Assembly (NCBI GenBank): GCA_027604705.1
Contig: JADHYV010000001.1
Span: 682,001-746,000, forward strand
Reading direction: 5' to 3'
From: Allomyces arbusculus
Taxonomy: Eukaryota > Blastocladiomycota > Blastocladiomycetes > Blastocladiales > Blastocladiaceae
Length of the DNA: 64,000 nucleotides
This document shows, in pieces, positions 11,675-22,903 of this stretch. Positions within the stretch are counted from its first letter, which is position 1; every line of letters begins with the position of its first letter. The notes beneath the pieces were generated by a model, which was not told the DNA's origin, made no database searches, and saw nothing but the letters and a program-made list of their open reading frames with translations. Made by a program: the position numbers and the translations under genes.

Positions 11675-12964
11675 ATGAACCGCCGCATCGCCTTGATTAC
11701 GCTCGCTCTTACGATCACGGTCGCGCTCGCGTCGATTCTCACGTCCGCTCCGAACAACAGCAACGCGTGGCCGATCAACAACAAGTCGGGCCTGTTTGGA
11801 CCAAGCCGGCCATGGGGCGGATTCACGTCGGCATCGCACCTCGTCGCGAGATCCGTTGCAGCTCGCGCGCCGCAGTGCGCGAATCGCACGGGAAGCGCAC
11901 TAATTGACGTGTTGCTCCGCGCCGACGCGGCCCCTGCTGCTGCCCGCCGTCACCAGCATTCTGTGCGAAGGATCTTGGACCAGCCGCCGGCCACCACGTT
12001 CCACGCCGCTGCCGACGACGCGCTGGCCCATGCGATCACGTCGGCGTCCGCCCCGCCTTACGCGATCCCGGTCCCCGCGCCCAGCGTAACCGACCCGCGC
12101 ATGCAGCACGCACTCCGTGTTCTGTACGCCAGCGCGACAGCCGCTGACCCGACGCTGTCGATGCCCACACTGCTCGACCGCGCGCGCGACTTTACGTTCC
12201 CCGCATTCGACAAGTGCACGCTCACGCGCACCCCCATCGTGTCCCCATTGCACACCGACCTTGCACCGCTCACGTCATACCTGTCCAACGTTTTCCGCGC
12301 CATCGGCGGACCCGCTGCACGCACGAACCTGACCCTCTCGCGGTTCGACCTGTGGCACGCGCACCTGTTTGTGCACCGGCCCTGCGGCCGCGCGAGCGTA
12401 CCGGACCCGGACCGCGCCGTCGCGTCACGCGCTGCCGATATGGCGCCTGCAGTTGGGCTATTGTTTCACGCCATGGAGTACCCGGCGCTCGACGAGAGGA
12501 AGTTTCCGGTCCCGCTCGGGTGGTGCCAGCAGAACAGCACCGTCAAGTATGTGCCTCGGATGATGGCAAGACGAAACGTGTTGTGGCTGCTTGCACCTGT
12601 TGCACGTCCTGGTGGTGCACGCGGCGAGCTCAATTTGCATGCGTCGGTGTGGCAGATTGATGCGGGGGCCAAGTGCGGCGCCAAGCCATGGCCGCCGGCG
12701 CCGAGGAACGAGACGACGTTGGCTGCGGAAGCGAGCGAATCGTCGGCGACAACTGCGGATCCGGATGCGGTGGAGAACGTGCCGGCGGACGAGCCCGCAG
12801 CGACCGAAAGTAGAGCGACGTGCCCGACAACGGGATTGGACGCCGAGGCCGAGGCGGCACTCCCTGAGGCACCGCTGTTCACAATGGACGAGTTACAGCT
12901 CGGCAATGTGCTCGGTGACGTGTATTTTCTCGAAGGCACGCCGCTCGCGTGGAGTTTGAATTGA
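11675..12964 (+). CDS. signal-anchored hypothetical protein
   Basis: I do not recognise this protein of 429 residues. The frame opens upstream at 11441, but Met at 11675 begins a clean signal peptide or anchor (MNRRIALITLALTITVALAS), so that start is preferred. The rest is probably lumenal or secreted: it has spaced Cys residues (for example in PQCAN, FDKCTL, RPCGR, GWCQQN, AKCGA), several N-glycosylation sequons, and an acidic Ala/Thr-rich segment near residues 330-390. It ends with a compact hydrophobic stretch (VLGDVYFLEGTPLAWSL). No intron is needed. It could be a type II membrane enzyme such as a glycosyltransferase, but no catalytic motif is convincing. Confidence 0.7.
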   Translation: MNRRIALITLALTITVALASILTSAPNNSNAWPINNKSGLFGPSRPWGGFTSASHLVARSVAARAPQCANRTGSALIDVLLRADAAPAAARRHQHSVRRILDQPPATTFHAAADDALAHAITSASAPPYAIPVPAPSVTDPRMQHALRVLYASATAADPTLSMPTLLDRARDFTFPAFDKCTLTRTPIVSPLHTDLAPLTSYLSNVFRAIGGPAARTNLTLSRFDLWHAHLFVHRPCGRASVPDPDRAVASRAADMAPAVGLLFHAMEYPALDERKFPVPLGWCQQNSTVKYVPRMMARRNVLWLLAPVARPGGARGELNLHASVWQIDAGAKCGAKPWPPAPRNETTLAAEASESSATTADPDAVENVPADEPAATESRATCPTTGLDAEAEAALPEAPLFTMDELQLGNVLGDVYFLEGTPLAWSLN

Positions 12965-13104
12965 TAAGCGGTTGCGATTGTTGCTCCTTGGCAGTTCCCA
13001 TTTTGACCAAGAGGAATAGATGCGTTTCGGTGTACTGGCTTGTATCCATTCTCTATTGACCCAGAAACTACGAATAAATTACCCCCAACCCGGCCCCCGC
13101 GCAC

Positions 13105-14964
13105 TTACCACTCGTCCAGCACAAGTGAGTGGCCCTCCTTGGCCATTTCGAACCCCGTCTCCCACCGCCGCTTGGCGTCGAGGTAGAGCATCGACTCGGC
13201 GTAGGTGCGTGGGAGAACGTGCGGCACAGGTTTCGGCGCCGTCTTGGCTACCGTGAACGTGTAGTGGAAAACGTTTGTCGTGTCGCGCTTGCCCGTGAGC
13301 GGGTCGACCACGTCGGCGGTCACTTGCACCTGGAAACTGTTGCTAATGGGCGCACGTGAGTAGACGACTTGGGCTTGAAACTGGAGAATGCAACCGATCG
13401 GGACGGGTTTACTACAAGAAAGAGAGGGCAGGGACGGAGGGTCAGAGGGGTGAGATCACTACTTATGGTAGAGTGGGAGATCTCAGGTGAGAATGAGCAT
13501 ACCGGAACCAAATGTCATCCATGGCCAAGAACATTGGGTGCGCCTGCGAGAAGAGGCTCGCGCACGAGTAGGCAATGTCGAATGCTTGCCGCATCAAGAA
13601 GCCGCCAAAGACGAAGCCGTGGATATTGCGGTCCTGAAGCAACGAGAATCGGTCAGAACACATCCTCCACTGATTCGCGTGCACTAATCAAAACGTACCT
13701 GCGGCTGCGTAATGTGCGAACTCGACAGCTTCGTGTCGGCCATCCACACAGTGTTGTTGTCCGCGAGCGACGTGCCCGACTCCGAGAATTTGCGGCTCTG
13801 CTGCCACAAGTCGTGAATGATCAAGCGCTCCTCGGACGTTGGCGGTGCCTTGTTGAGCGACGTCGACGCGGCAATTTTCTTCTTGGCGCGCAAATCTACA
13901 CCCGAAATGGAAGCCACTGCGTCAGCTCAAATCCAAGCGCCGGCCACCGACGTAGAAACGCGGCTGTACCTGCGCCCATCGAGAACAGTCGCCGCTCCTC
14001 GTCATTTTCCAGCACGAGTGGGTTCACCTGAACTGCGCGGTTCGTGATCGGGTCGCGCGCAACCATCGTAAACCGGGCCTTGACGATCGGGTCCTTGGGC
14101 TCGCCCGCCGCGTTCAGCCCGTCGACGCGCACCGTCACCTCCAAACTCGAGTTACCGACATACGTCGTCTTGCCCGAAATCATGCAGTCCTGGTTGACGG
14201 TCGGCCGCTTGAGCAAGTCCAGCCGGTCAACGCTCGCTGTGACGATCGTGATGGGCGGCGTCGCGTCCGAATCACCCGACGCGCAGTGCGTGTAGGCAAT
14301 GGAACCAGCCTAGGGCGTTGGGTGGTGCGTGGTGAGGAATGGGGTTCACCCCGATTGCGGAAACAAGACGAGAGCGAGAATTTCCTGTACCATTGCGTCC
14401 AAGTCCTCAAGTACTTTGGCAATCCGAATCCCGCCCGCGAACGTGATGTACTCCTCCCGGACGTGCGCATTGGACTTGAACGGCAGCATCTCTGAGACGT
14501 ACGAGTCGCTCATGCGCTTCAAGACGAGCTGCCGGGGCGCCGCGGGCATGCTGCAACTCTTGGCAAGCTGCTGCTGGTAATCGGCGTTGTTGCGGTCGAA
14601 CCGGTCCACCCACAGTCGCGCCGTCAGCGAAGTTCGGTGCGGGAGCACCGAGTGCTGGCGAGTGCTGATCGCGGACAAGGAGCGGCCAGTCAGCGCATGG
14701 ACGTGGCGTATACGAAGGGAAGTGTCGCTGAATGTACCCTGGTCGAATAGGCCCATCAATATCAATCTCCTCCACTTCGTCAGCGGACACCATCCCTGCT
14801 TCGCCCGGAGCGGATGACGAGCTCGGGCGAGCGTTGGTGGGTGCCGAGAGTACACGAGGGCAGCGCGACGGCACGCTCACTCGCAATGGCGTGGCGGCAG
14901 CATTTCGCTGGAGGAGTGTCGAGGCAAATTGACGGGATGCCGAGGACAGGAACCGGCTCGACAT
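13105..14964 (-). CDS. ACOT9: mitochondrial acyl-CoA thioesterase (ACOT9-type, double hotdog)
   Basis: Hydrolyses acyl-CoA to free fatty acid and CoA, probably in mitochondria. The start (MSSRFLSSASRQFASTLLQR) is an Arg/Ser-rich presequence. Exons alternate between frames. The first hotdog includes KRMSDSYVSEMLPFKS and RIAKVLEDLDAM, then the family motif run continuing into VTASVDRLDLL. The second hotdog carries NIHGFVFGGFLMRQAFDIAY, the hallmark of the ACOT9 group, and ends QVTADVVDPLTGKRDTTNVFHYTF. At least six exons, with introns near 14290-14390, 13920-13970, 13686-13698, 13513-13632 boundaries and 13410-13500; the exact ends of two were not settled. The gene runs toward the orphan gene to its left (convergent). 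Confidence 0.88.
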
Positions 14965-15776
14965 GGTGGGGCAGTACAGAGCAGGGCGAGCCAACGGAGG
15001 GACCGTCGACGGGACCAAAGGAACGCCGGTGCTGAGGGAACGGTTCGTGCAGCGGCAAGAGCGAGAGCGCATGCAGCCTTGAGCAAGCCGAAGACGGGGA
15101 ACCAAGTCGAATTTATTGGGGCGAGCAGAATCCAGGTCACAGGGACGGCGGGGCGGCGGGCCGTGGCGGGCCCAAGCAGCGCGCGTGGATGGCCGCATAT
15201 CATCATCAGCAAATCGGATTTGGTCATGTTGGTGGAGCACGACGGCGCAACGGGCCCATTGTTTCGCAGCGCGCCATGGCGCTCGATTGCGCGCTCTGTT
15301 TGCTGGCCCACCGGTCGGAGCCGAAGTTGCCGATTGTTGCCGAAGGTGAGGGACAGGGGTTGGCCCGCCGGTCCGGGTCGTCGTCGACGCTGGTCGAGGA
15401 GGGACGCGCTGACGGTGGTGGTGATCTGATCGCCGCGAGACGTCCCGCACCACCACTTGATTTTGCTCACGCTCACGCTACCTGCCCCTCGCCACGTTAT
15501 CGCGCGTTCGGACCCGAGACCTAGGAGCAGGGAGCTGCGGGGCGAGACGCGTCGCGGCAAATCAGCTCGAGAATCGCTCGAATCATCGCCTTGGCAAAAT
15601 TTGCACCATGCGATATCGTACAGGCGCAATACGTAGTGGAAGAGGCATCCCTGCTGCTGCCCAAGTGCAGGACCCGCATCTTGGGTCAAAATCACCGCGT
15701 GTACCCGCACGGACCATCGACAATGGTAGAGAGGACATTTTGAAAAACGTTTCGTCACCTCTGAGTCTTGCTGGCC
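14965..15776. other. intergenic, no gene seen
   Basis: 812 bases between the ACOT9-type start and the TatD stop, both minus strand. It should carry the thioesterase promoter. Open frames on both strands are long only because of high GC and show no domain. Confidence 0.45.
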
Positions 15777-17190
15777 CTACTGCTGGCCAAAAAACACCTT
15801 CATCGTGTTGTTAAACGTGGCTTCAGCCACGTCTGCCATCGACTCGCCTCGCGCGTTGGCCACGACCGAGAGCACCTTGACCATGGTGCACGGCTCGTTG
15901 CGGCTCTTAAACATTTGCCCGGGCTTGAGCTTTTCGGCGCGCTTGGCCTGGCTTTCCGGCGCAAAGAAGTAGGTCGGGAACGGGTACTGCGCGTCCGTGG
16001 TGGTCGGTTTCAAGTCGGCGGGCGGCACTGTCAGGTGCGCGTGCGACGCGTGCGTCGGGCGAATGTCGCACCATGGCGCGTCTATGTCCGGTGATCGCGA
16101 ATCGACACGACGTCAGCAGCACGCCACCTCTGCTGGACGGAAACCGAGAACACGAAAGAAAACGACGCACCCGTCTCGAGCATCAATCGATCCAACGGAA
16201 TGTGCTTGAGCACCTCGAGGTTCTCTGGCTGCTTGAGCGAGCACCCGTTAATGCCAATGTAAAGTCCGAGCGCGAGAAGTTCCTGGAGCTCGTCCAACGA
16301 GCCGTCGAATGAGTGCACGACGCCCGTCGTGAACTTGTGCCGGTTTTCTTTCAGGAGCTTGATCATGTCGCCTAGATAGCTCCGCCACCAAAATTGTGAG
16401 CACGCCAGCATGACTGTGCGACTGGTCCAGACACGAACGTACCGCCCGTGTTTCGGTTGTGCAAGAACATGGGCAGACCGGTCGCTTCGGCCAGATCAAA
16501 CTGCCGCTGGAAGTACGCCTTTTGCACGTCGGCGGGACAGAACATCAGCCGGTCGTAATCTACGAAGTCAAGGAACGCGTCAGACCGGGTTTTCGGGATC
16601 GCATCAGCCGCGAGAGGAACCGACGAACCAAGCCCGCACTCGCCAATGGCGACGACCTTGCCCGCCTTTTGACCACGCTGGACCAGCGCGAGGAGGTCCT
16701 GGTAATACTGGTCGGGGTTCTTGAGCCACTCCGAGCAGCGCGTCGGGTGGCATCCGGCAGTTGAAAACAGCCAGTCTGGTGTGGTGATTTGGGACCAAAC
16801 TTTTAGCACCAAAGCAGGGTGGAGAACGTACGCCGAGTCACGTACCATGAGCAGATGCGAGCTTCAAGGCTTTTTCGGATTCGCCCAAGCTGCCACCCGT
16901 CACGATCATCCTTTCGACGCCGCCCGCGCGGGCACGCGCCAGCACGTCCAAGAAATCGTCTGTAAATGAGTGTTTCCCAAACAAAGAAGAGTTGTTAGCA
17001 AGACTTGATCTCGTGGGTGTCTTGAACCAACCATATTGCTGAAAACGTGCCATGATGCTGCTGTTTTCCGCGGTAGATGCCGCGAAACACAGGGTCCGTG
17101 AGGTTGACGCCGATCTCTTTTGATTTCCAACAAGAATGATGGACCCGAACGTCAGCCCGCCGCGCTCTGGATATTCGCGTCAAGTTCAAT
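15777..17190 (-). CDS. TatD-family metal-dependent DNase
   Basis: TIM-barrel nuclease of the TatD/TATDN1 group (3'-5' exonuclease on DNA; linked to repair and DNA clearance). Pieces in order: IGVNLTDPVFRGIYRGKQ, DDFLDVLARARAGGVERMIVTGGS, STAGCHPTRCSEW, VVAIGECGL(G), QRQFDLAEATGLPMFLHNR, FTTGVVHSFDGS, IGINGCSLKQ, LDRLMLETG, then APW(C)DIRPTHASHAHLT and ENEPCTMVKVLSVVANARGES-like ending. Metal ligands expected in NLTD, GECGL, LHNR, HSFDG and LETG are all visible. At least five exons. The first exon and the exact start were not resolved; the coordinate given is the outer limit. About 350 bases separate it from the divergently transcribed MutY gene. Confidence 0.85.
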
Positions 17191-17536
17191 CATCGTGATG
17201 GTGCAGCTGGCTCCCACTCAATGGAGGCCTGCTCGACAAACACTGACCAATCAATCGAAGCGGGCGGGTAGTTGTGGCTGCAGCCATGGTCATCAGCTTG
17301 CGACAGGTTTGGTTCATTCACCAGCGAGGGCCGTCGTGGTGATGCGGATTATCAATTAATTTGTGATCACAACCGAAGCAGGGGCTGTTTGGAGGAGGTG
17401 CGGCTCTCGAATCGTGGTCACTTTGGTGACTTGGTCGTGTCGATTTTTGCCGCCGACGGCTCATCGACCTCTGGCTGTGGGTCGCGACCACTTCTCCCAT
17501 CAAACGACGCCCGGCACTTCCTGCACCACCTCAACC
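17191..17536. promoter_or_regulatory. shared upstream region of TatD and MutY genes
   Basis: About 346 bases between two divergent DNA-processing genes. No known fungal promoter element was recognised. The MutY frame is open upstream to 17363 but the first conserved residues start at 17537. Confidence 0.4.
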
Positions 17537-19486
17537 ATGGACATCGACATTGAAGACCTCGAGGCGCCGCACTGGTTCGGCCCCGACGACGCCAAGGCCA
17601 TTCAAGACCAGCTGTTGGCCTGGTATGATGCGAACAAGCGGGACCTGCCCTGGAGGAAGCCCGTCCTTGCCGCTGCCCTTGCCGCGTCCACGACCGATAC
17701 CGCGACGGTTACCGCCGATGCTGCTGATGTTCAGCCAGAGCGTGGGTCTGCGAGCTCATTGACGGCAGTACGGACCTCCGCTTCCTCAGCGATTTCTCGC
17801 CAAGCGCGCGCCGCAGGACGAGAGTCGTCGGGTGCTCGACCGGCCCCGCCGTCTCCTACCGCACCACGCCGCAGTACTCGCGCTGCCGCTCGAAACGCTC
17901 GCGCGTCGCTATCGGCGACATGTTCACCGTCGGGTGACGAGCAGTCGGCCCAAGGATCAGCATCAGAGGCATCAGTTTCCGATGCTGACGCTGCCGCTGA
18001 TTGGTCCGACGAGTCGCAGTCCGAATCCAACCTGAGCGACCTCGACGATGACGATGACGACGAGGGAAATTCGCTCCAGCAATCACGGCGACGTGCTGTT
18101 CGTGGTCCGACCGCTACTGCGGCCTGCAGCACATTGCTGTCGGTGCCTGCAGGAATTGCAGAGTCACCTGGGCAGCGAGCCTATGAAGGTACAGTCGACT
18201 TTTGTTTGGGGGATGGTGGGGAGGTATTTTGCTGACCTGTTTGTCGTCTCGGCAGTGTGGGTAAGCGAAATTATGTGCCAGCAGACTCAGGTCGCGACCG
18301 TGATCCCGTACTACCACCGATGGATGGCCAAGTGGCCGACCATCTTTGACTTGGCCAAGGCCGATTTGGAGGAAGTGAACCAGGTGTGGGCCGGTCTCGG
18401 TTACTATTCGCGCGCCAAGCGGTTGCACGAAGCGGCCAAGCTCGTCGTGACCAAGTTTGGCGGCGACTTGCCGCGCACGGCCGAGGCGCTGGAAAAGGAG
18501 GTGCCTGGCGTCGGCCGGTACACGGCCGGCGCAATTGCCTCGCTCGCGTACCAGCAGCCGGTACCTCTCGTCGACGGCAATGTCATTCGCGTGCTCTCGC
18601 GCCTGCGCGCGCTCGGTGGGGACGTCAAGACCAAGTCGGTGATTGAGCTCCACTGGTACACTTCCGACCTTCTTTGTAATTTCCCTCCGCTGCAATGTGT
18701 TGACAGCGTCGGTGGTGTGACAGGATGCTCGCGACCGAACTTGTCCACCCGGATCGGCCTGGCGACTTGAACCAGTCGCTCATGGAGCTCGGCGCGCTCG
18801 TGTGCACGCCAACCAACCCGAGCTGCGCGACGTGTCCCGTGCAGACGCAGTGCTGGGCGTACCACATGAAACGCGCCGACTGCAAGTGCACACACTGCAA
18901 GACGTGGTCGGGCACAGCCGACAAGGACTCGGGCGTCACCCAGTACCCGCGCAAGGCCGTCAAGAAGCCGCCGCGCGAGGAAACGATTCACGTCGCGCTC
19001 GTCCAGGCCGGCGACAAGTTTTTGCTCACGCAGCGCCCGAAAAAGGGCTTGCTCGCCGGCTTGTGGGAGTTTCCGAACCGCACGGAGTTGGTCGACGCGC
19101 AGACTGCGGTGGACGCGGTCGGGCAAATTTTGGACGTGAGGGACTGCGCGGCGCTCAAGCTCGTGTCGCTTGGGACCGTCGTGCACCTGTTCTCGCACAT
19201 TCGGCAGACCATGGAGGTGTACCACGTTGTGATCCCGACAGATCTCGATGCCGTCGATACGGCTGACGCATGCACCGCGGTTCTCGACGCGCCGGCGCAG
19301 TGGGTGACCAAAGACGGCCTCGACCAGGAGGCCGTGTCAACGGGTATGAAGAAGGCGTTTGCGCTTCTCGGCAAGGCGAGTAAAAAGACCAAGGCAGTCG
19401 GATCGGCTGCACCGGCACGAGCAAGCAAGCGGGCCAAGGTCGCGTCTGATCCTAAAGTACGTTTGCCGAATCGCTCACACTATTGA
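17537..19486 (+). CDS. MUTYH: adenine DNA glycosylase MutY/MUTYH
   Basis: Removes adenine paired with 8-oxoguanine in base-excision repair. Exons 17537-18188, 18256-18655 and 18724-19486 give 604 residues with clean GT-AG introns of 67 and 68 nt. Seen: RDLPWR near residue 40, then [13 protein letters not shown] with the catalytic Glu, the helix-hairpin-helix [11 protein letters not shown], the catalytic Asp in VDGN, and a [4Fe-4S] site C-x6-C-x2-C-x5-C in [18 protein letters not shown]. The C-terminal half is the Nudix-like 8-oxoG recognition domain ([19 protein letters not shown]). A Lys/Arg-rich tail may be a nuclear signal. Odd: about 170 acidic, Ser/Ala-rich residues are inserted between LPWR and the catalytic Glu, where human MUTYH has about 15. 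Confidence 0.95.
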
Positions 19487-19650
19487 ATGACCGCTGTGCT
19501 CACCGATGATGCTGCAAATTTGACAGCAGAAGTCCATTTCGAGCTTTTTCAAAAAGGAATAGATTGATCTGCTTATTCCCCACCCCCTTCCCGTGTTCTC
19601 CACCCTTTCACAGCCGAATGCCGCGCTAAACAAGACACCAAAGGGAGTTG

Positions 19651-20577
19651 TCAATTCCCGCTAGCCTCCATCGCGCAGTGAACGTGAATGTAACGCACCG
19701 ACATCAAGATCCCCTTGAGGTTGTTGGCGCCCCACTCGAGCGTCGTCTTGACGTCGCTCGCCGCCTTTCCCACCTTGGCCGAGTCGCGGAACCGGGCGTT
19801 TAAAAACTCCCACGTCTGCTCAAAACCGGGCGACTGGTCCTTGGTCATGAACAGCTCGGTCGACGTGTAGACGCCTGCCAGCAGCGCGCGCTTCGAGTAG
19901 TAATTGGTCTAGACAATCGCGATTCACATCACCTTTTCGGATCCGCTGCCCGGTCGGATCGCAGATCACGCACATCAAAGCTCTTGTCGCCGGCCAAGTG
20001 CCACATTTCGTCAACCAGCTTGTGCAGATGGTGCAGCGCAAACGGCACGTTGGTCGGGTGCGCGAGCAGCTGCACGGCATCGGGCCACTGGCGAATGTAC
20101 GGGATCATGTACTCGAGCCGCGCGCGCGACAGGTGCGTGACGACCTTGGTCATACCGGGCTTCTTCTCGCCCGAAGCCCTACGTGCCGGCACGTCCATAT
20201 GTCCGTCAGGAAACTGGCTGACCGTGGGCGGGTCAAATCGCGCACTACTCGTACTCGAGCAGCTCGCCATGTGCTTGACGAATGTGCTCAATCCCGTCCT
20301 CGAAAAGCACTTCAATCACGTCGCGCGCGCCATTGGGCGCGAGCCCGCGCAGCGTCGACGGGTACTCGTGCAACTTGGCGGCCTCCGTGATGGTCTTGTC
20401 CGTGAACGAGTACTCGGGCACGAGTTGCAACGCCGTGCGCAGCAGTTGTTGCCGAATCTCGTTGATGTCGGCACTCTCGGGCATGGTCGACATCAACCTT
20501 GCAGCGGCGAGTCGGCGGGCCGCCATGGACGCGGTGGTCGCGGCGCGCATTGTGCGCAAAGTCGTGGCCTGGAGCAT
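19651..20577 (-). CDS. COQ9: ubiquinone biosynthesis protein COQ9
   Basis: Lipid-binding protein of the mitochondrial coenzyme Q synthome that presents Q intermediates to COQ7. Exons 20577-20255, 20178-19974 and 19908-19651 make 261 residues. A presequence rich in Arg and Ala is followed by the COQ9 fold: LLRTALQLVPEYSFTDKTI, GLAPNGARDVIEVLFEDG, RLEYMIPYIRQWPDAVQLL, LVDEMWHLAGDKSFD, then NYYSKRALLAGVYTSTELFM and SPGFEQTWEFLNARF. It ends facing the MutY gene with 164 bases between the two stops. Confidence 0.93.
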
Positions 20578-20818
20578 GATGTCGTGTTGTGGTTCAATCG
20601 TTGACGATGAGGTGGAGCGGAGGCAGGATCAACAAGCCATGGTTTGTCTGATTAACAGTCGCACTCCACCCGACGCGACGCGACCGCTCACAAAACAGGA
20701 TCGATCTGAAGCACTCCAAATCCCTGCCGTGCTCAAGCTCATGAAACCAGCCAACCAGCCAACGAGGCACGCAAGAAAAGAAAATAATATGTAAACACAC
20801 GCCCAGTAGCCCGCTCGC

Positions 20819-21965
20819 CTACAAGAAGAACTTGCGGCGACTCGTCTCCATCTTCTGCGAAAACGAAAACTCGTAGTCGCCAAACCGCGTGTCGAACGTG
20901 CCGCGCTGAAGCCACTTGAGCTTCAGCGTAAACTGCGGCCCGAGTTCCTGCAGCTCCACCTTTTCTTTGTTCTCAAACATGTACCGGTGCCGCCGCACAA
21001 AGATGAAGTCGCGCTGGTTGTGAAACGTGACGACTTGCCGGCCCATAAACTCGGGTACGGGCGGGAACATGGACGCAAAAAACCGACCAATCGTGTGCCC
21101 GAGCCGCGTGTTGAAGTTGTTCAGAATGACTTCGGGCAGGTGCGGCGTCGCGCGGCCGTGGCCCTGGATCTCCTTGGAGAGCCGCACGTTCGAGAGCTTG
21201 AAGTAGGCGGTCGGGCCGTCGGGCAGGTGGATAAAGATGACGGCGTCTAAACGAGAGCGGGGTTGCACGCGTCAGCATTAACCATTGACAGAATAGGGAT
21301 GGGAAAGCGAGTGATGAGGAGACGCACTTGGTCCGTCCTGCTTCTTGTCCTCGTGAATAATGACCAGGTCGGTAAACTCGCGGTTGGTGCAAAACTTGAC
21401 AATGTCCTTGATGTCGAACGTGCCGCGCTTCCTCACCTCAGCGGTCGGGAACAATGATGCAAACTCCTTGGCAAAAATGTGCAAATCCTGATGGTTCGGG
21501 GTCGCGTCAATTGTCATCGCGGTGACCGCTGAATAGACACTCAATGCATCGGAAAACACGTACTGCGCTTGGCCGCATGCTAGTCGTGACGCAAATCTTG
21601 GGCGGTTGGCCCCCGGTGAAAAACGACGCAAACTCGTCGGAATCCTCGTCGGCAAACACCTCCTCGTCGTCCTCGACAATCGCCTCCTGGTACTCCTTGG
21701 TGTTGTCGATGGTTTTCGGCACATTGTTCTTCAACCGCTCCTGTTAATATCACAGATTGCGATGGGCGACGTGTCAGGGTCTCGTTCGATTCCATCGCGG
21801 AGACTGGCGGCAGTCGGTGCGGACCTCGCGCAGTTCCGGGTTCTCCTCCTCGAGCTTTTTCCGGCGCTTGCGCTCCTCGATCTGCTTGCGCGCCTTTTCG
21901 GCCTTGAGTTTCTGGTAAATCTCCTCGCGCTTGTGCTTGTTCCGGATTTCGGAGGGGTTCTTCAT
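20819..21965 (-). CDS. RPF1: ribosome production factor 1 (Brix domain)
   Basis: Nucleolar 60S assembly factor (27S pre-rRNA processing). Four exons can be followed: the first ends PELRE, the second runs [20 protein letters not shown] to TTSMRPSA, the third runs [14 protein letters not shown] to EDKKQDGP, and the last runs [21 protein letters not shown] to the stop. Brix hallmarks are visible: [59 protein letters not shown] and [18 protein letters not shown]. The N-terminus is highly charged. The start [15 protein letters not shown] aligns with the family start. Head-to-head with TSR2, 280 bases apart. Confidence 0.95.
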
Positions 21966-22245
21966 GGTGATGGATTGCAGCTGGTCGGTAGGTGGGTGTC
22001 TCTCGTTGATGGTTTTTGGAGGTGTCGGGCTCGTGCTGGGTTGACGATGGTGGATGGTGTGGATGCATTCGATGTGGAGAAGCGCGTGGGCACAGAAGCT
22101 GCGCTTTCATCATGTGCAGGCCAATGACCCGTTGTCAGGCCATGCTGATCTGCACCTCCCGTTGCCACTCGATGCTCGACCCACACCGCCATCGCAAACT
22201 ATTCTGATCGAACTTTTCAGCCAAAAACATCAGCAAGCAGCAACC
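21966..22245. promoter_or_regulatory. shared upstream region of RPF1 and TSR2
   Basis: The two divergent ribosome-biogenesis genes leave only 280 bases for both promoters. I looked for PAC- and RRPE-like elements known from ascomycete ribosome-biogenesis promoters and found no exact copy. Confidence 0.5.
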
Positions 22246-22903
22246 ATGGACAGCAGCAAGCAGCAAAACGTCCACGACGGCGTTGTCTTACTCTTCACCA
22301 ACTGGTGGGCGCTGCGCACGGCCGTCGAGCAAGGCTGGGGCGGCCACGAGTCCGAGGCCAAGGCCCAATGGTTCATGGACACGATTGCCGACTACTTGAT
22401 CACTGACGGCCACAAGCTCGAGGTGGACGACATTGCCGCCGTCGTCGAGGACATTATGAACGAGGAGTTCAAGGTCTTGCTCGAGGATAATTCGGGCTAC
22501 GAGGTGCGCCCCATCACCGACCGGGCCCACGCGTTGTTTCGATCGATCAGAACTGACGAAATGCGGTGGAATATTTCCCCAGATGGCCAAGTCGCTGTTC
22601 TCGCTGTGCAAGGAGTGCGCCAGCGGCGATTTCACCCGTGTCGAGAACCTGCGCCGCCAGTTCCCGAACACGCGGCTGCCGTCGCAGACCGCCGTCGAGT
22701 CGGACGACGAGAACGATGTTGGGGAGGACGCCGACGCGGATATCAAGATCGAGGGCTCGGAGATCAAGAATGAACCCGGCACGGACGACGCCATGGATGT
22801 GGACCAGGCGGCCGCGGCCGAACCGGAGCCGCCACGCGGGCCGATCGTCGACGAGGACGGTTTCACCCTCGTCGCCAAGAAGGGCAAGGGCCGGCGCCGG
22901 TAA
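22246..22903 (+). CDS. TSR2: TSR2, Rps26 escort factor
   Basis: Pre-rRNA processing protein that escorts Rps26 to nascent 40S subunits. Exons 22246-22503 and 22583-22903 give 192 residues; the 79-nt intron is in phase 0. The N-terminal domain shows LLFTNWWALRTAVEQGWGG, AQWFMDTIADYLITD and VVEDIMNEEFKVLLEDNS, then AKSLFSLCKECASGDF. The acidic C-terminal tail (many Asp/Glu, then VDEDGFTLVAKKGKGRRR) is typical of the family and binds Rps26. Confidence 0.93.
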
